DNA of 64,000 nucleotides, taken from UBA721 sp002705165. Its GTDB lineage: Bacteria; Planctomycetota; Planctomycetia; Pirellulales; Pirellulaceae. The stretch lies in NCBI GenBank assembly GCA_045565995.1, contig JBJLEF010000002.1, positions 310,001 through 374,000 of the forward strand, read 5' to 3'. The position numbers and the translations under genes are program-made. The notes below the pieces were generated by a model that was not told the DNA's origin, did no database searches, and worked only from the letters and a program-made list of their open reading frames with translations. This document shows, piece by piece, positions 8,357 through 17,166 of the stretch (the stretch's first letter is position 1; the number at the start of each line of letters is the position of its first letter).

Positions 8357-10363
8357 TTAGGAACCAGGACGCTGGATATCATACCGTTTCAACTTACGAT
8401 CGAGTGTTGATCGTTCGATACCAAGAACGCTGGCAGTGCGACTCTTATTCCAGTCATGGTAAGCAAGGGTTTTCGAAATGTGCAAACGCTCCATATCTTC
8501 CAGACTTACAGGCTTAAATGTATCATGCTGTGACGGTATTTCCGAGGTCTCCGGCGTTGCCAAATTCGACATCGACAAATCCGACGCTTCGATTTGGTTC
8601 GAACGGCATAGAACAACAGCACGCTCCACCATATTCTTCAACTCTCGAACATTTCCTGGCCAGCGATACTTTTGAAGCTGAGCGATCGCTTCATCACTAA
8701 ACCCTGTAATTTTTCTACCTGTCTCTTCCCGAAAGCGATCGAGAAAAAAGTAGGCGAGCAATTCAATATCTTCCGAACGCTTTCGCAATGGGGGCACAAG
8801 AATCTCAACTACGTTTAACCGGAAATACAAATCGCGTCTAAAGCGACCTTCGGCAACTGCAACTTCCAGGTCACGATTAGTCGCGGCAATTACACGCACG
8901 TCGACCTCTATCGGCTGATTACCTCCCACGCGTTCAAACGGATGACCTTCTAAAACCCGCAGAAATTTAGCCTGCACGCTGGGACTCATCTCTCCAATTT
9001 CATCAAGCATAATCGTCCCGTGGTCAGCCGCTTCAAACTTTCCTACCTTACGATCTGTTGCTCCGGTAAAGGCACCTTTTTCATGGCCAAACAATTCACT
9101 TTCGAGAAGCGACTCGGACAACGCTGCGCAATTCATACATACAAACGGACCATTACTCCGAGGACTGGAATAGTGCACCGCGCGTGCTATCAACTCTTTG
9201 CCGACACCACTTTCGCCACGAATCAGAACCGTCGCACGACTAGGTGCCGCCTGAAAAATATCCTGCTTAACCTTCTCCAACGCAGGACTCCCTCCCACAA
9301 TTTCACTTTCAGCCTCTAACTGACTGCGTAATTGTTGGATTTCGCTACGAGATAAAGACAAATCTTCAGCCAGTTCACGTTCACGACTGAGACTGCGTAA
9401 TGCCAGCCCGATAATGTCGGACAATGCTAACGCAAATTCAAGGTCCGGTGGAGAAAGTGGGCGATCACCATCGGTCGAGTAAGCATGAAGTAACCCAAGA
9501 ATTCGATTGTCGTAACGAATCGGAGCACAAACGATACTTGTCGAGGCGATCTCGCCCTGACTGTCGCGACTGGCAATTTTACTGTCATCGCCAATATCCG
9601 CCGCCAGCACAGCCTCACCATCTGTAAGAACGGTGGAGGCTAAATAGCTCGTCACACGATGGTACTTGGTTACATTTTTCAAAACGGATGAATCGACAAC
9701 CTTTAAGTCGACGCCGGTAACTTTACCTTCAATGTCATAAGGAGCTAACAGCACCGCAGCAGCATGCGCCTGAGTACTATTAAAGATTCCTTCGAGGGCT
9801 ATCTTGGAGATTTCCTGTTCATCACTACAGCCCGCAATATCGAAGGCCAGACTACACAAATGAGCCACCGATTCTCCCATCCCCGAATCCGGCTTATTCT
9901 CACCTTGAGATTTAAGAAGATTCGTTTGTCCTTGACGATGAGTAATCGTGGCCACACTAATGGAATCCAGGACATTAGAATCTTCCAGAAAATCGTTCGT
10001 TTGACTTCCTAGATGTTCACGCAATACTCCTGTATCCGCTTCAAACTTATCCGGGAACGCAGAAGATAGTTCCTGTACAAAGGAAAGCTGGCAATTGGCA
10101 ATCCGGATGGTGTCATCGATAACCAAATGATAATCGCCACTAATCGGTTGACCATTGAGTAATGTCCCATTACGGCTCTCGAGGTCACGTAGGACCCATT
10201 GTTCCTCACTAAAGAAAACCTCGGCATGGAACCGACTCGCGCGATCATCGGCGATTGTGACCTTATTAGTAGATGCCCGACCAATCGTTGCCGTTCTCCC
10301 TGCTTCCAGTCGTATCACGTCTACCCACTTCGAACCTTCACGTATCACTAAATAAGCAAGCAT
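8357..10363 (-). CDS. Sigma-54 dependent activator with FHA and GAF domains
   Basis: From the ATG at 10363 the protein is 668 residues; the TTG at 10405 would add 14 residues that do not belong to the FHA fold. Domains in order: FHA (about 1-100; GRASTNKVTIADD, SRFHAE, LESRNGTLLNG), GAF-like sensor (about 155-330), AAA+ sigma-54 interaction domain (about 355-590; Walker A GESGVGKE, the sigma-54 contact loop GAFTGA, Walker B MLDEIGE), and a Fis-type helix-turn-helix at the end (SRTASVLGIERSTLDRKLKR). It activates RNA polymerase with sigma-54. The FHA domain binds phosphothreonine, so input from a Ser/Thr kinase is likely. The target promoters are not visible here. Confidence 0.95.
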   Translation of the reverse strand: MLAYLVIREGSKWVDVIRLEAGRTATIGRASTNKVTIADDRASRFHAEVFFSEEQWVLRDLESRNGTLLNGQPISGDYHLVIDDTIRIANCQLSFVQELSSAFPDKFEADTGVLREHLGSQTNDFLEDSNVLDSISVATITHRQGQTNLLKSQGENKPDSGMGESVAHLCSLAFDIAGCSDEQEISKIALEGIFNSTQAHAAAVLLAPYDIEGKVTGVDLKVVDSSVLKNVTKYHRVTSYLASTVLTDGEAVLAADIGDDSKIASRDSQGEIASTSIVCAPIRYDNRILGLLHAYSTDGDRPLSPPDLEFALALSDIIGLALRSLSRERELAEDLSLSRSEIQQLRSQLEAESEIVGGSPALEKVKQDIFQAAPSRATVLIRGESGVGKELIARAVHYSSPRSNGPFVCMNCAALSESLLESELFGHEKGAFTGATDRKVGKFEAADHGTIMLDEIGEMSPSVQAKFLRVLEGHPFERVGGNQPIEVDVRVIAATNRDLEVAVAEGRFRRDLYFRLNVVEILVPPLRKRSEDIELLAYFFLDRFREETGRKITGFSDEAIAQLQKYRWPGNVRELKNMVERAVVLCRSNQIEASDLSMSNLATPETSEIPSQHDTFKPVSLEDMERLHISKTLAYHDWNKSRTASVLGIERSTLDRKLKRYDIQRPGS

Positions 10364-10893
10364 ACAATCCCTACAATCCGCTCCATCCGGAAGAGCCCAA
10401 GCCAATATTCAAATTTTTTTACCCAATTACAATCCAGTCTCATAGTGTATCAAAAACGAACACCTGTCTATATCTCAGACTGCATTTTCTTGATACAACT
10501 GATAGAATCCGTAGTATTATGCAAGAACCACGTAAATGAACGACTGTTGAAAGCCGAATTGTGTTTGCCTTCCAGCGATCTCTGCCAATAATAGAAACAC
10601 TGGTTGTTAAGAAGATCTGATTAGGTTGACTTTAATTGCCAAAACCTACATTCGCTTTTATTTTGAAGGCGACGATAAACCCTTTGGTCGGCCCATCCAA
10701 AACGCCGAAGGTTAAAGCGATAGGCCGTTATCTACTATTGGATTAACAGGCGGGTTAACCGCAGGTCATCGTTTTAATGGTGCCTCAATCAAAATTTGAT
10801 GTCGGGCAAAACGGACAGAAAAACAAACGTACTGGACTAGTACAAACATGTAGTTCATTGAACTACAAAGGAATTGACTAAGGAGCTTCAATT
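10364..10893. other. Intergenic region between divergent genes
   Basis: About 530 bp separate the sigma-54 activator (leftward) from the DUF1598 gene (rightward), enough for both promoters. I see no open frame with a good ribosome binding site and no RNA gene. The only clear structure is a 17 bp palindrome near the right end at 10850-10866. I could not place a convincing sigma-70 or sigma-54 promoter by eye. Confidence 0.5.
10850..10866. promoter_or_regulatory. 17 bp perfect palindrome upstream of DUF1598 gene
   Basis: GTAGTTCA, one T, then TGAACTAC: an exact 8 bp inverted repeat with a single central base, ending 28 bp before the ATG and 13 bp before the AAGGAG. It could be an operator for a dimeric regulator or a short hairpin in the leader. 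No T-run follows, so it is not an intrinsic terminator. Confidence 0.45.
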
Positions 10894-12261
10894 ATGATGA
10901 GTCATCGTGCAACAAAACGCATCGCGGGTATCTTTGCCCTGATGGCTGTCGCTTTCACTTTCCAGCTTGCCAATGCCGGTAACAACGGTGTCTTCCGTAA
11001 CAACAGTGTTGGTGGTATTTCCATCAATTCGGATGGTGTTGTCAGTAATGTGGATCTCGAAAGCCGCAAACTACTGCTCAAGGAAATGCGCCAAAACCTC
11101 AAACCTGCTGAAGGTAAGATGGCTGCCCAAACCGAATTGCGTATGGTTTCTCTACGTGGGTTAGAATCAGCTATTGCAGATGCCATACAAAACAAGCAGG
11201 GCCTTTTACCTGATGAAGTAAAATTCCTAGCCGGACTCCAACGCATACAATACGTCTTCGTTTACCCAGAACAACGTGATATCGTTCTGGCCGGTCCTGG
11301 CGAAGGTTGGAAGATCGATGATAAAGCGAATGTTGTTGGTGCAACAACAGGCCAGCCTGTGTTATTACTGGACAATCTCTTAAGTGCCATGCGAGCAGTC
11401 AATGCTCCGCAACCCGAACGGATCAGTTGCTCAATCGACCCAACGAAACAAGGTCTGGTTAATTACAAAAACACACTCAACCAACTCAGTCGGGCTGGTG
11501 TTCGCAATCCAAACATTCTCGCACCACAGCTAAAAAGAGCTATGGGTAATCAGTCCGTCTCGATCAACGGTGTTCCCGGAGATACTCACTTTGCTCGTAT
11601 TCTCGTTGCTGCGGATATTCGCATGAAACAAATCGCGATGGAACTGGACGACTCGAAAGTACTTCCCGGATTTATCACCAGCGCCCGTAACTCAGTTAGC
11701 GTTACAAATACCAATATTAACCCACGTTGGTGGTTAGCCTGCAATTACGAAAGTGTTGCTCGCGGTGCCGATGGGCTTGCCTGGGAGATTCGTGGTCAAG
11801 GCGTTAAGGCGATGACCGAATCTGAACTATACCAGCAGGACGGCCAGGTCCAAGCCGCAGGTAAAGACCCCGCCGCTGAGAAATGGGCTAAGATGATGAC
11901 GGAACGTTACAATGCTCTCGGAAAAGAAGATCCTGTATTTACTGAACTTCGAAATGTCATGGACATGTGTGTTGCTGCTGCCGTTATTCGGAATCATAAC
12001 CTACTGCCTGCCGCTGAATTGAGCTTACCTCACCTGCTGGGACAACAGGCCACCATCCGTACCGAAGCGTGGCACACTCCTCGTGAAGTTAGTACACAGA
12101 CAAGCTTTATCAAAACGTCGCGAGGCTTAGTTGTGACTGCTTCTGGCGGCGTTGATATCGACTATCTGTCACCTACTCAAAATCCAACCTTGAGTCCTGA
12201 AGTTCGCAAGGTTTGGGAAAAAGCCGAAGCAATGTACTCAGCCGGCCAATGGTGGAACTAA
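10894..12261 (+). CDS. Secreted DUF1598-domain protein
   Basis: A 455-residue protein with a signal peptide (hydrophobic IAGIFALMAVAFTFQL, cleavage probably after ANA near residue 28). The rest matches my memory of DUF1598, a family seen mainly in planctomycetes and without known function; typical stretches are LLPDEVKFLAGLQRIQYVFV, DIVLAGPGEGW and QPVLLLDNLLSAMRAV. A strong AAGGAG precedes the ATG and a perfect terminator follows the stop, so it is a monocistronic and perhaps well expressed gene. The tryptophan-rich end (SAGQWWN) is notable. The exported location is inferred from the signal peptide. Confidence 0.85.
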   Translation: MMSHRATKRIAGIFALMAVAFTFQLANAGNNGVFRNNSVGGISINSDGVVSNVDLESRKLLLKEMRQNLKPAEGKMAAQTELRMVSLRGLESAIADAIQNKQGLLPDEVKFLAGLQRIQYVFVYPEQRDIVLAGPGEGWKIDDKANVVGATTGQPVLLLDNLLSAMRAVNAPQPERISCSIDPTKQGLVNYKNTLNQLSRAGVRNPNILAPQLKRAMGNQSVSINGVPGDTHFARILVAADIRMKQIAMELDDSKVLPGFITSARNSVSVTNTNINPRWWLACNYESVARGADGLAWEIRGQGVKAMTESELYQQDGQVQAAGKDPAAEKWAKMMTERYNALGKEDPVFTELRNVMDMCVAAAVIRNHNLLPAAELSLPHLLGQQATIRTEAWHTPREVSTQTSFIKTSRGLVVTASGGVDIDYLSPTQNPTLSPEVRKVWEKAEAMYSAGQWWN

Positions 12262-12313
12262 GACGCGGAAACACCGACCTACAAACGGAACGCCTTTTCC
12301 CCGAACAAATTCA

Positions 12314-12345
12314 AAGCCTCCTTGGTATCACAAGGAGGCTTTTTT
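12314..12345 (+). terminator. Intrinsic terminator after DUF1598 gene
   Basis: An 11 bp perfect stem (AAGCCTCCTTG with CAAGGAGGCTT), a 6 nt loop (GTATCA) and a T-run at 12340-12345. It lies about 50 bp after the stop codon at 12261. Confidence 0.92.
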
Positions 12346-12387
12346 GTAGACTTATACTATCTCCTGACAACTTCTTAGGTAAATACG

Positions 12388-13431
12388 ATGGCTGATACTG
12401 GGCCAATTCTCGGCTTTGACATTGGTGGAGCCAACATTAAGGTCGCCACCAGCGATGGACACTACGTCCATTCAGTATCTTTTCCTATGTGGCGTTCACA
12501 GAATCAACTCGGAACACAAATCTCATCTCTTATCGCGGAATTCCGAAAGGCCCACGAAAATCCCCGTGCCTTAGCCGTAACAATGACGGGTGAATTAGCT
12601 GACTCTTTCAACTCCAAACGCGATGGGGTAAGCAGTATTTGCAATGCTGTTACGGAAGGGGCGGCGGATATTGAGACTATTCTGTGTTATGAAACGGGAG
12701 GACAGTGGTGCAGAGCAGACGAAGCTGATAATCGATGGGCCCAACTGGCTGCATCCAACTGGTACGCCATGGCACATCATTGCAGTCAATTGCTATCGAA
12801 GGGGACTCATATCCTGATTGATGTCGGTACGACCACGACTGATATCGTGCCTCTGGCTGAAGGACAGGTAGCAACGAAGGGCAGCGATGACACGACCCGC
12901 CTTCAACACGGGGAACTTGTCTATTGTGGTGTTGAACGAGCTTCTTTAAGCAGCATTGTCTCAAGCCTTACCATCGACGGGACGCCAACCCCAATCGCAC
13001 GAGAGCGTTTTGCGACAACCCTCGACACCTTTCTTATTACCGGGGAAATTTCGGAACGGCCTGACGATATCGAAACCGCCGATTCCAAGCCGGCTACCAG
13101 GCGTGCAGCTCATCGACGTATGGCTCGTCTTATCTGCCAATGTCCGGAACTACTTTCTGATAAACAGGCGCGACAAATGGCACAGCAAACTCGAGAGGCC
13201 ATCGTACAACTCCTTTCGAGTGCCTATCAACAAGTCACTTCACAGATTTCTTCGCCTATCGACTCCATTATCGCCATCGGACAGGGAGACTTTCTTGTGC
13301 CGGACTTCACGGGTGGCTTACCGATCCAATACCTTCGGGATCTGCATCCGGGAAGCAGTCAGAACCTCGCACGAATAGGTCCGGCGTTCGCCGTCGCGGT
13401 ACTGCTGGAACAACACCTGAATCAAGCATAA
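12388..13431 (+). CDS. MfnF-like hydantoinase/ASKHA-fold protein of C1 cofactor pathway
   Basis: A 347-residue member of the sugar kinase/actin-fold family called H4MPT-linked C1 transfer pathway protein, related to archaeal MfnF, which condenses the furan and tyramine-glutamate parts of methanofuran. Nucleotide-binding motifs: GFDIGGANIKVA near the start and LIDVGTTTTDIVPL near residue 150. The next gene, an MfnE-like kinase, starts 5 bp after the stop, so translation is probably coupled. Function is inferred by family and neighbours; the product in bacteria would be a methylofuran-type cofactor for formaldehyde oxidation or formyl transfer. The DUF1598 terminator separates it from the gene upstream. 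Confidence 0.82.
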   Translation: MADTGPILGFDIGGANIKVATSDGHYVHSVSFPMWRSQNQLGTQISSLIAEFRKAHENPRALAVTMTGELADSFNSKRDGVSSICNAVTEGAADIETILCYETGGQWCRADEADNRWAQLAASNWYAMAHHCSQLLSKGTHILIDVGTTTTDIVPLAEGQVATKGSDDTTRLQHGELVYCGVERASLSSIVSSLTIDGTPTPIARERFATTLDTFLITGEISERPDDIETADSKPATRRAAHRRMARLICQCPELLSDKQARQMAQQTREAIVQLLSSAYQQVTSQISSPIDSIIAIGQGDFLVPDFTGGLPIQYLRDLHPGSSQNLARIGPAFAVAVLLEQHLNQA

Positions 13432-13436
13432 TCCGT

Positions 13437-14015
13437 ATGGCAAAAATCAATATCATCAAAATCGGCGGCAGTCTTCTCTCCGCAAATGGCTATGCCTCGA
13501 GTGTCCTTAGATACGTGGATTCACTCTCAGGCGACTTGAATGTCTTCCTTTGCGGAGGCGGACTTCCTGTCCAACGTATTCGTGAAGATCAGCGACAATT
13601 CAATCTTTCGGAAGCTGAATGCCATCACAACAGCCTTGTTACGATGGATAGGAATACTCGCAACTTTTGTTGGCAGGCGGGTATTCCCGTTGTTAAATCC
13701 TGGGAATTTATGGCCGAACAATTCCAGAAAGGCGTAGGGACGCTCTCCTCGGTTGGTTTCGAAGTCACCAATTTCGTCATGCAAGACGAACCTCAATTTC
13801 CCCCACCCCATCTACCCGCAAACTGGGATACAACGAGTGATTCGATCGCAGCCAGAATATCCTTTCTTCTTGAAGCCGACCTCTACCTACTCAAATCAGC
13901 CCCTCCCGCCATAACCAACCTCACCGAGCTAGCTCACCGTGGGTATATCGACCGTCATTTCCCAACCGCTGCAGCCAACATTAGCTCGCTAACATTTGTA
14001 GATTTATCACACTGA
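13437..14015 (+). CDS. MfnE-like amino acid kinase family protein
   Basis: A 192-residue small amino acid kinase-fold protein. It begins INIIKIGGSLL (phosphate-binding loop), continues with VFLCGGGLPVQRIRE, and ends RGYIDRHFP...FVDL, as in the uridylate/aspartate kinase-like proteins of C1 transfer clusters. The archaeal counterpart MfnE phosphorylates aminomethyl-furan-methanol phosphate to the diphosphate used by MfnF. It sits 5 bp after the mfnF-like gene. Its last 61 bp overlap the 3' end of the converging ATP-grasp gene; both C-termini look like real family sequence, so neither frame is a simple artefact. Confidence 0.8.
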   Translation: MAKINIIKIGGSLLSANGYASSVLRYVDSLSGDLNVFLCGGGLPVQRIREDQRQFNLSEAECHHNSLVTMDRNTRNFCWQAGIPVVKSWEFMAEQFQKGVGTLSSVGFEVTNFVMQDEPQFPPPHLPANWDTTSDSIAARISFLLEADLYLLKSAPPAITNLTELAHRGYIDRHFPTAAANISSLTFVDLSH

Positions 14016-14986
14016 TACGGTACAAACTCAGCAAGCGAAGCCAGATTTTCGATCGTACTGGTGATACGCGGGTTCACCTCGATCAGGAAATCTTTATCAG
14101 GGTCCTCACCTAGTATCAGATCTAATCCAATCCAACCACGACTTGCCTCGAGAGGGAGTTCGGAGAAAACCTCGTCTGCCAGCCTCCAGGCTCGCTCGAT
14201 ATGCACGGGATCCTTCACGACGGTCCCATCCTGAAATTCAAATCCAAATTCACCCCCTAGAGATTGATAACAAGGCGGTAACAGCACAGGCCCCTCGCGC
14301 GTTAGAATTGCTGCAACACTTACGGCCTTCCCCGGGACCACTCTTTCGATCAACCAGGTCCCAATGCTAGGCAAATCACCATGGAGCCACCGGACGCCAA
14401 CACCACCTGTACCCATCACTGGCTTGCAAATTGCATTCGTTGAATCAACTTCTCCAGTCATGACACCGTCTACACTAGTCCCCCATGCCGGCATTTCAAC
14501 CTGATGTTCTTCAGCCCAACGGTGCAGGGCAATCTTGTCGATCCCCAACTTTCTTAGTTTTCTATCCGCTCCGAAGAAACTCCCGCCGGCAATCAGACAC
14601 TTAGCAACGGCTGTTTCCAACAAGTTAGCTAATTCGGGTGCCACCAGGATGGTTCGATCTGCCCCACGGCAACACTCTTCAAATACCGCCCATGGTGTTG
14701 TCGGATCTGCAAACAATACCATCGGCGAGTCTCCGACGGTATTTGTGATTGACTGCAATCGTTGCCCGAAGGATTTGAGACGACTGTCTACCGAAATCCA
14801 GACTTCGAAATCAGGTAAATTAAGGAAGAGCCGAACGAGTTGTTCAAGCATCCGGGAGCCATCAGTAATCAGGCTGGGAACTTGATGAAAATCGTCCAAC
14901 TCAGCCAGACAGCTATCTTCCCTGGTCACAGAAGAGGGAAGGAAGGCACCACCACCTGAAACCATTTCGTAAAGATAAACACGCAT
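13955..14986 (-). CDS. MfnD-like ATP-grasp ligase
   Basis: A 343-residue ATP-grasp protein. Central ATP-binding stretch NAICKPVMGTGGVGVRW, then a C-terminal metal/ATP site DLILGED and FLIEVNPRITSTIENLA. The pattern resembles archaeal MfnD (tyramine-glutamate ligase of methanofuran synthesis); in methylotrophic bacteria the same family is expected to use tyrosine or tyramine. It starts 17 bp after the DUF59 gene of the SUF operon on the same strand and may be its last cistron. It converges with the mfnE-like gene with 61 bp of overlap. Other ATP-grasp ligases are possible, but the two mfn-like neighbours support the call. Confidence 0.75.
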   Translation of the reverse strand: MRVYLYEMVSGGGAFLPSSVTREDSCLAELDDFHQVPSLITDGSRMLEQLVRLFLNLPDFEVWISVDSRLKSFGQRLQSITNTVGDSPMVLFADPTTPWAVFEECCRGADRTILVAPELANLLETAVAKCLIAGGSFFGADRKLRKLGIDKIALHRWAEEHQVEMPAWGTSVDGVMTGEVDSTNAICKPVMGTGGVGVRWLHGDLPSIGTWLIERVVPGKAVSVAAILTREGPVLLPPCYQSLGGEFGFEFQDGTVVKDPVHIERAWRLADEVFSELPLEASRGWIGLDLILGEDPDKDFLIEVNPRITSTIENLASLAEFVPYQCDKSTNVSELMLAAAVGK

Positions 14987-15003
14987 CGGAATTTAGTTCG
15001 AAA

Positions 15004-15327
15004 TCAAAAAATGCCCAATTGATCACGAGCGTCCTCCGTCATACAGTCCGGAGTCCAGGGCGGAGTCATGACGATTTTAACCTCGACTTCTGCCACCTCG
15101 TCGATTGCTGAAACAACCTGTTTACTATTAGCAATCAATTGCGGACCAGCAGGACACATAGGGCTGGTCATCGTCATGTCAATCAACACGTTTTGCTTTG
15201 AGTCGTCGTCTTGACTAGCCTCAAAATCAACGTTGTAGATGAGGCCTAAGTCGACAATATTGACGAAAAGCTCAGGGTCGATAACTTTCTTTAGCTCTTC
15301 ACGAACGTGATCTTCTGTTAATGCCAT
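15004..15327 (-). CDS. DUF59/MIP18 iron-sulfur assembly factor (SufT-like)
   Basis: A 107-residue protein of the metal-sulfur cluster biosynthesis family: VIDPELFVNIVDLGLIYNV, MTSPMCPAGPQL with the conserved Cys, and PPWTPDCMTEDARDQLGI. Relatives (SufT, PaaD, MIP18) help maturation or carriage of Fe-S clusters. It lies 52 bp after the Rieske gene in the leftward SUF operon, which fits that role. Confidence 0.88.
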   Translation of the reverse strand: MALTEDHVREELKKVIDPELFVNIVDLGLIYNVDFEASQDDDSKQNVLIDMTMTSPMCPAGPQLIANSKQVVSAIDEVAEVEVKIVMTPPWTPDCMTEDARDQLGIF

Positions 15328-15379
15328 TTTGTATTCTTCTCTCTAAGTTCCCGTTATCCGAGAACCCTGATTAGTGGAG

Positions 15380-15700
15380 TTAATCGTCTTCGCTTACCTT
15401 AACAAAGACGTCGCCATTTTCAACCTTTACTTGATGACAGGCAGTCGGGCGTGTTGCCGGTAACGATTTCGCTTTGCCTGAGCAAACATCAAATCGAGCA
15501 CCATGACGTGGGCAAATCAGGTCATGGCCATCCAATTCACCATCGGACAGGGGACCATCATCATGAGTACACACATCATCGATACAATAGAACAGCCCGT
15601 TGGCCTTGACCAAAACTACGATTCGATCGCTGACTTCAAGTATGGTTTTACCCGGATCTTCCAGATCATCAACCTTAGCAACTTTGATAAATTCCGCCAC
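15380..15700 (-). CDS. Rieske 2Fe-2S ferredoxin-like protein
   Basis: A 106-residue Rieske protein with both ligand boxes: CTHDDGPL (Cys, His) and CPRHGARFDVCSG (Cys, His), spaced as in NirD/biphenyl dioxygenase ferredoxins. It is soluble and should carry a 2Fe-2S cluster for electron transfer. It lies 59 bp after sufD; similar small Rieske proteins are common in bacterial SUF operons, probably as electron donor for assembly. Confidence 0.92.
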   Translation of the reverse strand: MAEFIKVAKVDDLEDPGKTILEVSDRIVVLVKANGLFYCIDDVCTHDDGPLSDGELDGHDLICPRHGARFDVCSGKAKSLPATRPTACHQVKVENGDVFVKVSEDD

Positions 15701-15759
15701 GGCCGTTCTCCCTACTTCGAATCCAGGCCCGCTTAAGCCGACTTGGGTTTTGGCAACAT

Positions 15760-17061
15760 TTATTCGTAATCTCGAACTCGTCGGGCAATCGCCAACCCCA
15801 AAGCATCACGAACACTATCGATCGTAATTCGATCGAAGATTTGCTGAAAGAATCCCGTTACGATCAAACGCATAGCCTCTTTTCGCGTGAAGCCACGACA
15901 CTGAGCATAGTACATCATTTCTTCATCGACCTTACCTGTCGTACTTCCATGAGTACAACGAACGTCATCTGCTTCGATCTCCAATCCCGGAATGGAATCA
16001 GCCCGAGCATTATTAGATAGCAGCAGGTTGTCATTTCGCTGATAACCGTCGGTCTGCTGTGCGCCTTCGTCAACTTTGATCATCCCTCGCCAAACGGTAT
16101 GGGATTTATCTTGCAACGCGGCCTTATACAGAAAATCGCTGTAACAATTGGCTTGTTTGTGATATTGCTGCGTATGATAAGAAAGGTGTTGCTTGTTCTC
16201 TGTGAACAAAACACCATTCATCTGAGACTTGGCACCTTGACCATCAAGCACAACATGCTGGTTTACCTTCGAGAGTCGGGAGCCAATTGCGGCACTAGTC
16301 CACTGCAGGTCAGCATCACGTCCGACAATAGCTTTTTGGCGAGCAAAGTGCCAGACACGTTGCCCCCAGTTCTGAAGGTTCACGTAACGAAGATTTGCAC
16401 GATCGCCGACAATGAGTTCAATCGCACCACAATGCAGGCTTTCGGCCTCTTCCGAAGCACTTGCCGTTTCAGCCAACAACGTCGCGCTGGCCCCATCTTC
16501 CAAAATAACAATCGTGTGTCCAAGATCGACACCACCATCTGACAATGACGAGAGAACATGAAATGGTTGCTCAACATGAATGCCCCGTGGCACATACAAA
16601 AACTGACCGCCACTCCAACAGGCGGCATGTAATGCCGCAAATCGATCTTCGCGGTCAAATGCCTTTTGGAACAGGACTTTCTCAAGAAGTTCACCGTGTT
16701 CAAGAACCAGCGAATCCAAACTTCCAAAGATAACTCCCTGCTGTTTCAATTCTTTATCCATCGTATCTGCAACACAGATTCCGTTATGAGAATGGACAGC
16801 ACCACTTAGCTCAACACCTTCTGAAAGCAGTGGGACAATCGAATCGAGCCCATCCGAGTTTTCCTCGGATGGAATTAGGAATTTATCGAGATTGAAGAGA
16901 CGGATATCTGTACGCATCCACTCCTCTTCTCGTCGGGTCGGCCACTGCTGCTCTGAAAACTGTTGCCATGCAGCATTACGCTGGGCCGTCACCCATGCGG
17001 GCTCTTGCCTGGCTGCCTGATACGTCTGGAAATCTTCGGTGTTAAAACCTAATTGCGTCAC
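15760..17061 (-). CDS. sufD: Fe-S cluster assembly protein SufD
   Basis: A 433-residue SufB/SufD-family protein. The N-terminal helical part (PAWVTAQRNAAWQQF, WPTRREEEWMRTD) is followed by the beta-helix core and the end motif DDVRCTHGSTTGKVDEEMMY, with the conserved His of SufD. It forms the SufBC2D scaffold complex that builds Fe-S clusters in the cytoplasm. It is encoded 105 bp after sufB. The ATG at 17061 gives a normal length. Confidence 0.95.
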   Translation of the reverse strand: MTQLGFNTEDFQTYQAARQEPAWVTAQRNAAWQQFSEQQWPTRREEEWMRTDIRLFNLDKFLIPSEENSDGLDSIVPLLSEGVELSGAVHSHNGICVADTMDKELKQQGVIFGSLDSLVLEHGELLEKVLFQKAFDREDRFAALHAACWSGGQFLYVPRGIHVEQPFHVLSSLSDGGVDLGHTIVILEDGASATLLAETASASEEAESLHCGAIELIVGDRANLRYVNLQNWGQRVWHFARQKAIVGRDADLQWTSAAIGSRLSKVNQHVVLDGQGAKSQMNGVLFTENKQHLSYHTQQYHKQANCYSDFLYKAALQDKSHTVWRGMIKVDEGAQQTDGYQRNDNLLLSNNARADSIPGLEIEADDVRCTHGSTTGKVDEEMMYYAQCRGFTRKEAMRLIVTGFFQQIFDRITIDSVRDALGLAIARRVRDYE

Positions 17062-17166
17062 GAAACTACTTTATTTATTCTTAATCGAACCGGTTTCGCT
17101 CAGATTGGAGCGTTGGTTCTATTTGAGTGATTAGTTATATACCGCTTGCCGGGTACGAAAATGACT

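Noticed and set aside
12956..13378. 140-codon plus-strand frame
   Set aside because: It overlaps the mfnF-like gene in another frame on the same strand; the mfnF-like frame carries clear nucleotide motifs.
16099..16542. 147-codon plus-strand frame
   Set aside because: It is antisense to sufD and has no supporting start site.
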